A stretch of DNA of 64,000 nt from Ailanthus altissimus (Eukaryota > Streptophyta > Magnoliopsida > Sapindales > Simaroubaceae): contig OX327704.1 of the NCBI GenBank assembly GCA_946807835.1, positions 5,952,001-6,016,000 on the forward strand. The letters are read 5' to 3'. Below are positions 42,294 to 53,450 of this stretch, one piece after another (within the stretch, counting starts at the first letter, position 1; each line of letters begins with the position of its first letter). The notes beneath the pieces were generated by a model that saw nothing but the letters and a program-made list of their open reading frames with translations, ran no database searches and had not been told where the DNA came from. The position numbers were made by a program, and so were the translations under genes.

Positions 42294-43421
42294 TCATTTT
42301 TCATGTCTCATGTTCAACTTATGTTGGCCCTTCAAATGTTTTAAGGACTCATGATTGGTGTGAATCACAAACTCCTTAGGCCAAAGGTAGTGTTGCCATG
42401 TTTCTAATGCTCGAATTAATGCATATAATTCCTTATCATAAGTAGGATAATTTAAGGTTGCCTCACTTAATTTCTCACTAAAATATTCTATTGGTCTTTC
42501 TCCTTGAATAAGAACTGAACCTATACCCTTACATTAAGCATCATATTCAATTTCAAAGGTTTTAGTAAAATCAGGCAAAGCAAGTAAATAAGCATAAGTT
42601 AGTTTTTCCTTGATCAATTGGAATGTCTTCCCTTGTGCATCTCTCCATTTGAATCCAACATTTTTCTTGATGACTTCAGTAAGCGGTGCGGTGATGCTGT
42701 TAAAGTCTTTCACAAACCTCTTGTAAAAACTAGCGAGCCCATAAAAACTACGAACATTACCTACACTTGTTGAACTTGGCCATTCTTGAATCGTGCAGAT
42801 CTTCTCTTCGTTAACCTGTATTCCTTGTGCACTAACAACAAAACCAAGAAACACAAGCTTATCAGTGCAAAAGGTGCACTTCTTCAAGTTAGCAAATAAC
42901 TTCTCTTTTCTAAGTACATCCAAAACTGATTCCAAATGTACAACATGATCATCCAAGTTTTTGCTATAAATGGGAATATCATCAAAATAAACAACAAATC
43001 TGTCTATGAAAGTATGCAAGACATGGTTTATTAATCACATAAAAGTACTTGGTGTATTAGTTAATCCAAATGGCATAACTAATCACTCATACAAACCGTA
43101 TTTTATTTTAAAAGCAATTTTTCATTCATCACCCTATTTCATTCTTATTTGATGATACCCACTCTTTAAATCAATCTTAGAAAATACACAAGCACCATGC
43201 AGCTCATTTAACATATCATCTAAGCAAGGAATAGGATGACGATACTTTACCATTATATTATTAATTGCTCGAAAATCAATGCACATTCTCCACAATCCAT
43301 CTTTTTTTGGAACCAAAATCAGTAATACGGCACACGGACTCATACTTTCTCTTACATACCCATTTTTCATCAATTTACTAACCTGCCTTTGTAGCTCCTT
43401 GCCTCCTCGGGATTGCTTCAA
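42294..43421 (-). pseudogene. chromovirus-like reverse transcriptase and RNase H, broken
   Basis: The piece 43421-43134 carries the first fingers/palm blocks (KLMKNGYVRESMSPCAV, VPKKDGLWRMCIDFRAINNI, FSKIDLKSGYHQIR). The piece 43019-42534 carries the active site as FVVYFDDIPIYSK, then ANLKKCTFCTDKLVFLGFVV and the connection WPSSTSVGNVRSFYGLASFY. The YFDD active site (a normal gypsy form of YxDD) is intact. A frameshift or stop in the 43020-43133 gap separates them. RNase H follows at 42530-42294 with AYDKEL-type and [17 protein letters not shown] text. Confidence 0.9.
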
Positions 43422-43813
43422 TAGGGTAGCCGGTTTAGAATTAAAGCACCAGGCAAATTGATTTGATGTTCAATTCCTCGAATAAGAGGTAAACTAGGTG
43501 GAAACTCCTTAGGAAAGACATCATTAAACTCCTGCAAAAGAGAAACAATTGAACTATACGGAGACGAGTCAAGTTGGTTAGTGTTTAAATACATTTCTTT
43601 GTATAAAAGTATAATCATTATCTAATTTAAAAACACTGCTCTTTTTATTTCACTCATTTTTGCATAGAAGTTTGCTTTTCTCTTATTTTTCTCAGCCTTT
43701 TTTTTTCTCTTTCTGATTTTCATTTTTTTTCTTTTCCTCACTGTCTTTCTTTTGATCACTCTCTTTTTGTAATCTCACTTGATCTTCATAGGCCTGTTTT
43801 GGTGACAAAGGGA

Positions 43814-44149
43814 CTAGAGTGATTGTTTTTGATTAAACAGAAATGAATATTTGTTGGTGAAACCATCGTGCTTAACACACCGATCAAATTGCCATGGTCG
43901 GCCTAGTAACAAGTGTCCAGCTTGCATTAAAACTACATCACACAAAACTTCATCTTCGTATTTTCCAATACGAAAGAAAACTAACATCTGTTTAGCAACC
44001 CTCACCTCACCACTGTCATTGAGCCATGGCAATTTGTAAGGTCGAGGATGTTTAATTATTGGCAGCCCTAATTTCTCTACCATTGTAGTGCTAGCTACAT
44101 TCATACAACTACCTTCATCAATAATCAAACTACATACCTTGTTTTGCAC
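43814..44149 (-). pseudogene. chromovirus-like retropepsin region
   Basis: A 111-residue open piece reads KVCSLIIDEGSCMNVASTTM, VEKLGLP, then a GHLLLGRPWQFDR block. The family active site usually reads D-[GS]-G; here D-E-G. The hydrophobic flanks are intact and LLGRPWQ is the expected second conserved block. It lies between the gag zinc knuckle and the reverse transcriptase. Confidence 0.85.
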
Positions 44150-44329
44150 ATGGCATCTAGTATGAAAGATGTTTGCTCATTGGATTTCAATATCTTCATT
44201 GACCTGCATACTTAAAACTCTTTTTGTAACTAGCAGTTCACCTTGGGTAGCGTATTTCTTATATCCACGCCCACCAATGGTGGCATAGATTCGGTGACAT
44301 CTTTAACATCAGATTCAATTTCACCATTA

Positions 44330-45143
44330 TCTTGCAATATCATAACTCTTTGGTTAGACATTGGCTTGCTATGTAACCCCTACCTTGGCATTTAAAACAC
44401 TTAATATCATGATTTCGACTGGTGGAAGAATCAAGTTTACCTTGATTTCCATGCCTGGTCATTTCTTGCTTTTGCTCAATTTTAGGCTTGGCAGTGGCTT
44501 GCTTCTCCTTATTCTTCATAAAATTTAGACTTCAAGATGAATCCGAGCTAGGGTTTTGTCGTGTATTGTGGCTCCTCCTCTTGAGTTGGTTCTCAATTTT
44601 GATAACCATATGCACCATATCTTCTAACTCTACATAATGTTGCAATTCCACCAAATTAGCAATTTCTTGGTTCAAACCAACCAAAAACCTAGCCATAATA
44701 GCCTCTCGGTCTTTCTCTACATTTACTCTAATCGTAGAAATTTCCATCTCCTTATAATAATCCTCTACACTTCGATTACCTTGTGTAAGAATTTATAATT
44801 TTTGGTACAACTCACGATAGTAATGGCTTGGAACAAATCGTCTCCTTATCATGGTTTTCATTTCCTCCCAAGTCTCTTTCGGACGCTCTCTATTTCTTTT
44901 TCTGTTTAACACTAGTTGATCCCACCATGCAATTGCATAATAAAAAAATTCAATGGCTGCAAGTTTTATCTTTTTAAGCTCGAAATAATTATGACATTCA
45001 AATACTAATTCTAACTTCTTCTCCCACTCAAAGTAAGCTTCTGGATCGTTTTTGCCTTGAAATGAAGGAATTTTCATCTTAATACTACCCAAGTTATTAT
45101 CTTTCTGATTCCTAGCTTCTCTAAACCACCCACTATATCTCAT
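44330..45143 (-). pseudogene. chromovirus-like gag with altered zinc knuckle
   Basis: The piece 45143-44793 has IPSFQGKNDPEAYFEWEKKL and IAWWDQLVLNRKRNRE then RRFVPSHYYRELYQKL. The piece 44747-44532 has DREAIMARFLVGLNQEIANL. Both are gag core blocks of gypsy elements. The zinc knuckle at about 44405-44360 reads CFKCQGRGYIASQC: both outer and inner Cys are present but the His of CX2CX4HX4C is Tyr. Frames are broken at about 44750-44790. Confidence 0.88.
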
Positions 45144-45876
45144 AATACCAATAATTAAATATTAGTCATCTTCTTCATCAAAACCTTCCCTATAACACTT
45201 TTCAACTTCAACCCTCACTTCCCTAGGTTGAACTCCCCCTCTTCTATAAACATTAGGATTATTTTTTGGATGCTCTAAACGTGCATTCTCTACCCGATCT
45301 ATTCATTCATAAATCTATTCCATCTCTGTTTTTAATACTCTCTTCACTTTACCTATTATAGCTTCCATGAGAAACTTTAGATTAACCTCTTCTGATGCAG
45401 TTTTGGAAGTATTTTTGTTCTTGTTCGACATGTTTGCTGCAAAAAAAAGTTAAAAAAAGGAACCTTACACACTCGCTCACGTGCTTCATTCAAAGAATGA
45501 TTCACTCAACTTTCACTCGTATTTTACAAAAAAAAAAATAGATCGACTTTTACCCTCTTACATTCTCACCACTCTTGCCTTTTTTCACTCGTAGTAATCC
45601 TCTATAGGTTCTTATCAAACTAATCAAAACAATATCACAATTTCCAATAACAATTCTATAAGAACTCACTAAGAGAAAATTAAATTTAAAGGCTTAGAAA
45701 AACAGGCTGTGTGATGGATGTTTTTTTTTTTTGGAGCAAGGAATTCAAGTTTGTGAAATCAAAAAGGAACTTAAGATGTAAAATTGAAATAAGAATTACA
45801 AGAGCTAAATCGCAATATTTTTTTTTAAATATGTTTTTTAAAATATAAAGATAGGCAAACCTATAACTAGTGCCAA

Positions 45877-45888
45877 GCTCTGACACCA
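45877..45888 (-). other. primer binding site, tRNA-iMet type (one mismatch)
   Basis: The minus strand reads TGGTGTCAGAGC, differing at one base from the usual TGGTATCAGAGC, 2 bases inside the LTR edge at 45891. Confidence 0.9.
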
Positions 45889-45890
45889 GT

Positions 45891-46417
45891 TGATACGATC
45901 CACACCAAGAATTTGATAAAGTTGTGGGTTAAGAAGGACTCCAAGATCGTCAAGAAATAGATTTGTATGGAACTGCCTTATATTGAAGCAAGAACCTTGG
46001 TATAATGAAAACGCCACAATCAATTATAGAATGATTGATTGATAAGTCGAAGGAGAACGCTATGGAAATTATTTTGATAAGTTCAAAGAGTTCTAAAAGA
46101 ACCAAAGAGAATTTTCTTTATCAAATTGCTGAATCCTTTTCTATCATCCCTTATGTATTTATAGTGAACATTTAGGATGATAGAATTTATTACAAGATGG
46201 CTTTAATTTCTTCTAGATTATTCCAAAGCTTGAATCATAGAAATCAAACTTTGTGGAACACGTATCTTTCTTGCACCCCCATGAATTTACCTCTGCCTAA
46301 ATGTTTTGAATCAGTCCATTGAGAGTTTCCTTAAACCTTTTAGCTCGAGCCCTTGTATCCGAACCAACTGGAACTTGAAAAGGTTCTGTATTTTATTTGT
46401 TAGTCATGACCTCATTA
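45891..46417 (-). repeat. 5' LTR of the chromovirus-like element (527 bp)
   Basis: It starts TGATACGATCC and ends GACCTCATTA (CA decayed to TA). It lacks an internal segment of about 320 bp that is present in the other LTR. Confidence 0.9.
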
Positions 46418-46422
46418 ATTGG
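46418..46422. repeat. target-site duplication ATTGG, right
   Basis: Exact partner of 39842-39846. Confidence 0.88.
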
Positions 46423-47167
46423 TATAAGTGATATATGTTCCGTATGTAGTGAGGATCCCATAGGTATCCTGAAGGAAGAGTGAGTCGTCACATTTATATG
46501 GCAGTGTATTAATGCATATGGAAGGATCGCAGATAATTAGGATGGGAATGAGCTCTTACCTTCAAGCATGAACATTTTATATATGTGAAATCTAAGCTTC
46601 ACTTGCTTTATTCCTCTCATATGGTATATTGTTGATAGGTGGCATTGACTCACCGATGATCAGGATGGTATTCCTATTATAAATTTTGAAAGAATATGTA
46701 AGCTCTTACCCAATATATGATTTTAATTATGATTTACCATGGCATATCATGCTCATGCATTGCTTATATGTATATATATTTTTTGGTATATGAAAAATTA
46801 GTGTACTTACTGAGTTTTATACTCATTATAGTTTATTGTGATTTTCAAGTGACTGAATGTATAGGTGTGCATAATGGATTTGGTAAGACTAGGTATTAGT
46901 TTGTGGACATGTATTTTGGGGGATAATTGGTTTGTCCCTTATATACATATTTATGACTTGCTATACACAAGCTTAAATATGTATGAGTTTTGATCCACTA
47001 AAGATGCTTATGGCCTGATTATGTATGGCTTTACTAGTGACTTATTAAGGATCTTTATAATGAAATCTAAGTTTGAAACTTTTATGAAATTTTGATTATT
47101 ATCGCACATCGTGGAATGAATGTAGGTCATGTCACGTGTTAGATCATTTCAAATCTAGGGTGTAACA

Positions 47168-49600
47168 CAGATATTCTTTTGGGTTTTACTACCCCCAATA
47201 TTTAGCTTAGTAGGTTGCCAATTCTCTGTTGCTCTACTTTCATAGAGTTTTATGCTGAGTCCATTTATTTTTGCCAAGTTTTCCTCGACCTCTTGGTCTT
47301 CACCTAGATTCTGGGCAGTTTGTTTGAGGCATCTCAACTGCTCATGTCTTTACAGTCTCATCTTCTGAGTTTTGGTCGGCCTTGAGTAAGGTGATCCTGA
47401 TTGCCTAATCGATCAAGGACACTTCATCTTGGAACATTAACCTCTTATTGGCAACTTTGTTAGCTTTAGGCTTCAAAGTTCTGATGGGTTGTTGATAGAT
47501 CGACTTTTCTCTTAACTTGTCTAAGAAATTCTTAAAGGTGATTTGATAATGAGGAAAAACCAAGCATGCTTTCTTAGAGGTTGGCTGGTCCATGTGAATG
47601 GCTCCATGATGACTATTCTTTCCCTTTGGGTTGTCTCTGAGGTAGTAGCACCTACCTAAATTTTAATCATTAGCTTATCAGGTGTTTAGACTTCAGTTGA
47701 TGAACTTTCTCCCAATATCTTCCTCTTAGCAATCGGTATAAGGACATTAACCCTTGCTATGGAAAATAGGTCAATTTTTATAATAGGTGCCTTTTCCTAA
47801 GAACTGAAAAGAAGTCGACCTTCTTATATTAACTATTGAATTTCATTTCTAAACATAATACAATTATTTGTACTATTTCATCAAGAATTATACCACTTGC
47901 AATAATCTTTACCAGCACGTTGGTCGACCAGTGGTATGGTGTGGCCTTTAGATAACTTGATCTGACCGACTTTCTTTAAATCAAATCGCTAGCACCTTAA
48001 GGTGCTCGTTACTTGTGGGATCTTCTCTTACGATCTTTTCTCGTAACAACTTCCTTTACCTTAAGTAGGGATCCTAATTGGTGAGTATTTCTTAGCTATC
48101 TGATTATTTTTTCTGAACTTTTCTTCTCTTTAACAGGGATGGATTTTTTAAGAACTGGGCACTCATAGAGGCCTCTTTTTACTATTTGAGCTAAACAGAC
48201 ATCTTCTTTAAAATCAGAATCATTAGAATTACTTTTAAATTCAGCTTAAATCGCAGTTATTTCAAGCTGGTTCTTATAATAAGTTCCTTCAGAGGACACC
48301 AATTTCTAATCCTTTTCTATTAGGAGTCATTCATAGCTGGTCGTCCTTGTAACCAACTCATACAGGTCCCTAAATTGATGTCATTTAAAGTGCTCCCTTA
48401 TGGCAATGGACATCCCTCTAACCACCATAGGGATATAGGCAGCTTGGTAAATTAGGTTTGGTACTGTGATCGAAGCTTCCTAAATTAGCATATGTATTTG
48501 GAGACTGATTCACCAGGTATCTACATTACTCTAGTTTAGTTGGCCAGAGTTACTTTTGGAGGCGGTCTGTACAATTTAGCATGAAACTTGTCTTTCATTT
48601 GCTCATAACAGGTGATTAACCCTGATATTAGGTGATTGACCCTGATATTAGGTTTGTATACCAGGTAAAAGTAGTCTTGGTTAAGAAGTTACCAAATAGC
48701 CTTAGCTTCTAGAATTGTAATAAACTAGCTTCACCACATTGTACTGTGAACCTTGAGATATGCTCAAATGCGGTTATGTTCTCTTCTCTAAAAAATAAGT
48801 AGGATTCAAAATTTTTAAATCCATTTAGGAAAGGGAATAAGAAACGATACTATGAGAGTATGCCTTTCTATAAAATGGGTGAGCCATCAGCTTAAGGTTG
48901 ACTCGTATATTCTGTAAGACTTCGGCCAACATGCTCCTATCGATTTCATTTCCTGAATTGCCAGCTAGTCTAATAGGCTTTATAGATCTAAACTGGATTG
49001 GTCTTGATTGGGTTTGGCTGACCTGTTCACGAGTTTGGTGGGCAGTTATGTAAGCTTCCTAAATTGATCATGTTTCTAGCCTAATCATAGTTAAACATCT
49101 ATCATGGTTGACTTTGGTGGACTTGTGAGTTCATAGACTCAAATTTTTTAGGTTGCCTAAGAATGTTAACCAAACTATATAGTAGGTCGACTTAACCATA
49201 ATTCTATCATTGTCAAGACTCCTTGAATTCGGGGTTAGGTTAGCTCTAAAGAAGACCTGTTAGCTTAGTTAATTTTGCCTCATGAACTTTACATTTTTCA
49301 GAATACTTCAACTTATATTTTGATTATTCTTTATCAGTGGTCGAAGCTTTGCGACCATCTATTTGTAAGCAGTGTGCTGAGCTGCTAATTTTTCAAAGCA
49401 ATTGGGAAACCAATCCCTGGATATCAACCATAGAGAACGGCCTAAATGAGGGAAAAGAATCTCTTTTAATCTTCTCCAACTACAATTCAGTAGGTCTTCT
49501 TTGACATTGGCTATATTTGCTTCCTCTAGTGCTAAATTAACTGGTTCTCTAACATGAGGATAGGGTATAGCCATGTTAGAGGTTTGAGGCTATTCTTTTT
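47168..49600 (-). pseudogene. Tat-like gag and pre-protease region, broken
   Basis: It lies between the inserted long LTR and the right Tat LTR, on the minus strand. Open pieces at 47593-47405 (ACLVFPHYQITFKNFLDKLR) and 47337-47155 (LGEDQEVEENLAKINGLSIK) look like the Lys/Glu-rich region between gag and protease. Sequence at 48400-49000 translates in pieces to gag-core-like text. The piece 49574-49359 near the LTR is the gag N-terminal or leader region. I recognise it mainly by position; zinc knuckles are not visible. Confidence 0.6.
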
Positions 49601-49680
49601 AGTTTTTGGATTCTTCGTCATTACTCTAATTGTTACTAACATACAAATGATATCCATCAGGCGTGTTAAAAAGTTGATCC

Positions 49681-50210
49681 TGCTGAAAATTTAATAAAGG
49701 GATTTATGTACGTATAGTGTTATGCTAAACCAATGTGACATCTTAGATTCAAGAAAACTAAGACTAAGGGCTACCAAATAAGGCTAAGCTCAATCTGGTT
49801 GAAAGTAAGCAAGGTTTAGAATAAATATGGGCTGTAAAATAGTAAGGGAACTACAAAACTTGGGTGCTTTATGGAGAACAATAAGAAAAGTTCAACAGCA
49901 AAGCTATGGGATTTCAACAAGCAAAGATGTGAATCATGGGTTGAGAAGAACAAAAGTAAAAGTAAAAATGAGAGAAAAAGCTGAAATTCTAAATTGTGTT
50001 ATGAGTTAAATGCCAATTCCAATGATTTATGTAGCCTTTATATAGGCTCAAAAAACCTTATTCAATTTTAATTCTACTCTAATTTTATAAAGGAAAAATC
50101 CTAATAATACAAAACTTCCTAAAATAACAAACAACTTAATTTAGGCATTTGGGCCTAACAAAAATACAAAAAACAATGGGCGTACTTTACAACTTTTTGA
50201 GCTGACATCA
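49681..50210 (-). repeat. 5' LTR of the Tat-like element (right)
   Basis: It starts TGCTGAAAATTTAATAAAGG and ends AGCTGACATCA. It matches 27221-27752 throughout with frequent substitutions, which implies an old insertion. No primer binding site could be assigned confidently in the adjoining bases (GGATCAACTTTTTAACACGC on the minus strand). Confidence 0.88.
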
Positions 50211-50392
50211 AAACCAATTAGTTTTTAAAAAAAAATGATAACCATTAGTTTAGAACTCTATGGTTATGTGTGATTCAACTAGAGAAATTGTATTATAGAT
50301 GACTAAGAAGCACCTCAATTTTTTTTGATGGTATCAAAACCTAATTATGCATGTATTCAATGGGAGGTCAAGCACTAAAATAACTTGTCATG

Positions 50393-52577
50393 ATGGGTTA
50401 GTATTATTGGAATTTGTGCTTACGTGTCATCCTTTTATGCATGAATATTTGTTTAATATTTATCCTAGTATTATCATTTCATTACATCGTTAATTATATT
50501 TTATATATGGTAAGATTCTTGTAACATATCAGACATTGTATGATCTGAAAGAGTTCAGATTTAGTTTAAATGAGTTTAGATCAGTGCTAAGAATTAGCAA
50601 TACTGAAAGTTGTAAATGCTAAGAATTGGCAGTGATAAGAGTTATCAAGTTATAAGAGTCAGCGATATCTAAAGAGTTAAAGCCTTGTCTGAAATGGGAC
50701 AAAGACCTAAGAATATATTAGTAATGACATAGTTGCAAAGAGTTACAAATAGTGCCAGGAAATGCCATTATGCAAATATGTTCTCAAATATTATGTTCTT
50801 GATCTATCTTCACTGATGCTAGTTTATCAGTGAATACCTTAATTAATATATAGATCGGTGTATATCTATATCTGAATGGTTCAGATGGTTAGTCTTAGCA
50901 AACTATGAGTTTAGTGGAAGCTCGTATAGAGATACAAGTATTCAATAAGGACTGAATACTGAACTGACTCATAAAGATCTCCAATAGACATCCCATAAAG
51001 CAGTCAATGGAGGATTTTTCGAGTTGAGTAGTATTCATGGTCCTTTGACCTGAGTGCCACGGTGGGCTTGAGAGTAATCCATCATACTTTGGTTCCACAC
51101 ATGTCAGAAACCTTTCATGGTCTGACCGCTGGGTGTTGCTGGGTATGGTCCGATGCTCATAGAGTCCAGTGTGCATAAATATCGGATCCATCAGCTCATT
51201 TGGGTGAGTAACATATCCTAATGCTCTAAGATTATATTTCAGAAAGTCTTATGGCCATAAGCAATAATTTCTGTGAAAAGAGTTTAACCCTAGAGATAAA
51301 TAATATTACAAAAGTATTTGGGAATATTATTTATTGAAATACAATTCTAGTGATAAGCTTTCGGTCGGGTATATGAAGATTTTACGGTGATGATCTATAT
51401 CTTTACTCTACCTGGATATAAATGGTTGAGGGATTATATGAATATGTTATAACCTTAGCTTGTATGGTCTAACGCGCTGCTTTATAATATCCGTAACGTA
51501 TGTGTAGGGCATCGTTCATGGACGTATAGAGGAGTTCCATATGACAATTCAGGCATGGACCTAGAGAGTCTCACAATATGAAGCGTACTCATTGTGCACT
51601 GGGACAACATAATGAATTGAACAGTTCCATCTTAGAAATTCCAGCAAATCAAAAATATATTTCAGGGTTTCTTGGGTTGTGCACTTGTCTAGACTTAAAT
51701 GTTAAGTATTTACTTAGTTGACAAGAGTTATTAACTAATTAAATGTTAGCAAGTGGTACAATTTTATTCCATGAATTATTTTACTATGAATTCACTCATT
51801 AACCATGTTAATAAAGTCAAATAAGGTAAATATTAATTATTCAAAAAGTTATTTGAATAATTAAATAAATATTATTTAAATAATAAAATATTAGTTTATT
51901 TATTTGTTATTTTATTCCTAAATGGAAGACATACCTAATTTGAGAAACATAAATTAAATTAAGTGGAGCACCATTTTGTAATTAATGGTTAACTTTATTA
52001 AACCATTAAAATGGCCACTAAAAAATTATTTTGGTAGTTGGCCACTTAATCTAATTTTGGTGGAGCACTTGTAAAGTGTTGAGAGTACTAAAAATTATTG
52101 GATTTTATTTGTGTTAACAAGTGTGTGAACCAATTTCGTGCATAGAGAGGAGAGGAAAAAGAAGAGTTGGTTTTGAGAGAGTTTTTCATTGAACAAAGAC
52201 TTGTGAGAAAAACTAAAGAGAAAGAAAAATAAATTCTTCTTATTTTTCTTTCAAGTAATACAAACCTTGTTGTTGGAGATTATATTGCTACTATTCTAGC
52301 TTCACAATCCCACCAAATTGTTATGAACTAGAATTGAACATAAGTACACTTCAAGGTGAGCTCAAAGTTGAAGCTAAGAAATTCGGATTTGAAATCTTCA
52401 TCGAAGGTCTTCAAAGGTATGTTATTTGTATTCTTAAATTGTTAAGAATTTAAGTATATGTGTATATGTTTATTACATGATAAATTATGTTGCGAAATTC
52501 GTGTATTATGATACATCTGTTTATTTTTTCTTTTTACACAATCACATGCATACACCCTAGCCTAAAACACGTTAACA
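50393..52577 (+). repeat. long copia LTR (about 2.18 kb), same family as 18252-20191, opposite orientation
   Basis: It starts around TTAGTATTATTGGAATTTGTGC then TTACGTGTCATCC and ends ...CACGTTAACA. Aligned with the reverse complement of 18252-20191 it shares TTTAGATCRGTGCTAAGAR, TGTATATCTATATCTG, RACTGAATACTGAAC, GACTCATRARGA, TGGTCTGACYGCTGGGTG, GGTATGGTCYGATGCTCATA, TTATGGCCATAAGCA and CACATGCATACAC. Only a few bases beyond each end could be compared, and no pol remains next to it, so it is probably a solo LTR. No target duplication was resolved. Confidence 0.8.
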
Positions 52578-52740
52578 ATTATTATGTAGGAAAAGATCAA
52601 GGTGTGGCTAAGTGAATTCAATAGAACTGGGTGTGACAAAGCCAACTAGCAGAAGTATACTAGCTCTTTGTCAACTATCACTTATATGGAGGTTAAATTG
52701 TAGCCAAGTTACAATAGAATCGTAGGCATAGGAAAATAAA

Positions 52741-52928
52741 GATTAACATTACATTTTTCATGTCATTCCAAAATTTTCATTCTAAATTAATGTGTCAAAT
52801 AATTATAAGATGGTGAAACATTGCAACTTCAAAAACCACTCAATATACTATTTTACCATCAACTGATTAATTGACACGTCTTTCAGTATAATTATTTTGA
52901 TATAACATTCAGTAAATATAATATTATT
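52741..52928. mobile_element. palindromic MITE, copy 5
   Basis: The ends TTAACATTACATTTTTCATG and (reverse-complemented) TAATATTATATTTACTGAATG are inverted. The inner words AATGTGTCAAATAATTATAAG and, inverted, CGTGTCAATTAATCAGTTGATG match the other MITE copies. Confidence 0.6.
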
Positions 52929-53094
52929 TATATATAAATTCTAAACAGTGATTACTGTGAAACTAAACATCAAGTTCCTATATTTACTATATTTGAACCA
53001 ACTATAAATACATTTATTGACTTGGCCATCTTCCTTATTCTCATTGAAGTTTTTGGCTTTTGAAATCACAAATTTACCTTTTTGGCATCTAATT

Positions 53095-53450
53095 CTCCTC
53101 GAATTTATAGGAATAGCATCATCCTCATGTGAAGAAAATACTCTGACACTCAAGTCAATATTTAATAAAAAGAAGGATACTAGTGTGTGAGGAGTGGTTT
53201 TGAAACAAGAAAGAGGGTATTTAAATGCTTTAGGATTCTCTCATCTAGAACTATTTTGAATTAATGAGATTGAATGAATAATGAATATAAAATAGTATGC
53301 TTATATACTAATGAAACCAAATCTGAAAAAAAGATCTATGTGTATATTTAATTATGCTTTATGCAATACTGTATCCTAGGGAAGTAAAGACAAATTAGGA
53401 TTTATAATTATAATTGAACTAAAAAATAATAATCATAAAAAGAGTTGAAT
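53095..53450. repeat. duplicated segment, intact copy
   Basis: It shares CTCCTCRAATTTATAGGAATA, TTTAAATGCTTT / TTTGAATGCTTT, AATGAGATTGAATGAATAATG and GGGAARTAAAGACAAATTAGG with 58145-58389 plus 61340-61500. In this copy the two parts are contiguous, so the other copy is interrupted by a copia insertion. Confidence 0.75.

Larger units (their letters stand above)
39847..46417 (-). mobile_element. chromovirus-like Ty3/gypsy retrotransposon, complete with both LTRs and TSD
   Basis: The minus-strand order is 5' LTR (46417-45891), tRNA-iMet-type primer binding site, gag, zinc knuckle, protease, reverse transcriptase, RNase H, integrase, polypurine tract and 3' LTR (40691-39847). Both LTRs start TGATACGATCC in + orientation and are bounded by the duplication ATTGG. 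Text such as [20 protein letters not shown] and [21 protein letters not shown] is typical of the Reina-type chromoviruses of plants (lineage from memory). It is the best preserved element in the window and the youngest layer of the nest. Its frames still contain stops. Confidence 0.92.
37922..47167 (+). mobile_element. long LTR (about 2.67 kb) inserted in Tat pol, itself split by a gypsy element
   Basis: Removing 39847-46422 leaves about 2670 bp, starting TGTAGTATTC and ending GGGTGTAACA, with no coding sequence. A TATA-type promoter (ACTATATAAACCCC, about 38288-38301) lies 370 bp in, followed by a purine-rich leader, so it looks like a solo LTR in + orientation. The bases outside are TAGAC (left) and CAGAT (right). 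They could be a 5-bp target duplication with two C/T transitions. Tat protease text lies to its left and Tat gag/pol text to its right, so it is an insertion. Boundaries are approximate by a few bases. Confidence 0.65.
27221..50210 (-). mobile_element. Tat-like Ty3/gypsy retrotransposon, expanded by nested insertions
   Basis: Two direct LTRs of about 531 bp (27221-27752 and 49681-50210) bound it. The minus-strand order is gag (49.6-47.2 kb), protease (37.7-37.4 kb), reverse transcriptase (36.9-36.3 kb), RNase H (36.3-35.6 kb) and integrase (35.3-34.3 kb). An opposite-strand accessory gene (28.88-33.93 kb) then follows before the 3' LTR. Integrase after RNase H identifies gypsy. The reverse transcriptase text and the antisense gene identify the Tat/Retand-type lineage. 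Removing the 2782-bp solo LTR and the 9.2-kb composite insertion leaves about 11 kb, normal for Tat elements. The coding frames are heavily decayed. Flanks ATTTG / ATTAG may be a decayed target duplication if the right LTR ends six bases later. Confidence 0.88.

Noticed and set aside
43279..43461. + strand ORFs in the chromovirus-like element (also 41695-41898, 43851-44039)
   Set aside because: Antisense shadows of pol and protease with no independent features.
50329..50345. GATGGTATCAAAACC as a + strand primer binding site
   Set aside because: Resembles a decayed tRNA-iMet site but no + strand LTR ends next to it (the Tat LTR lies to the left).
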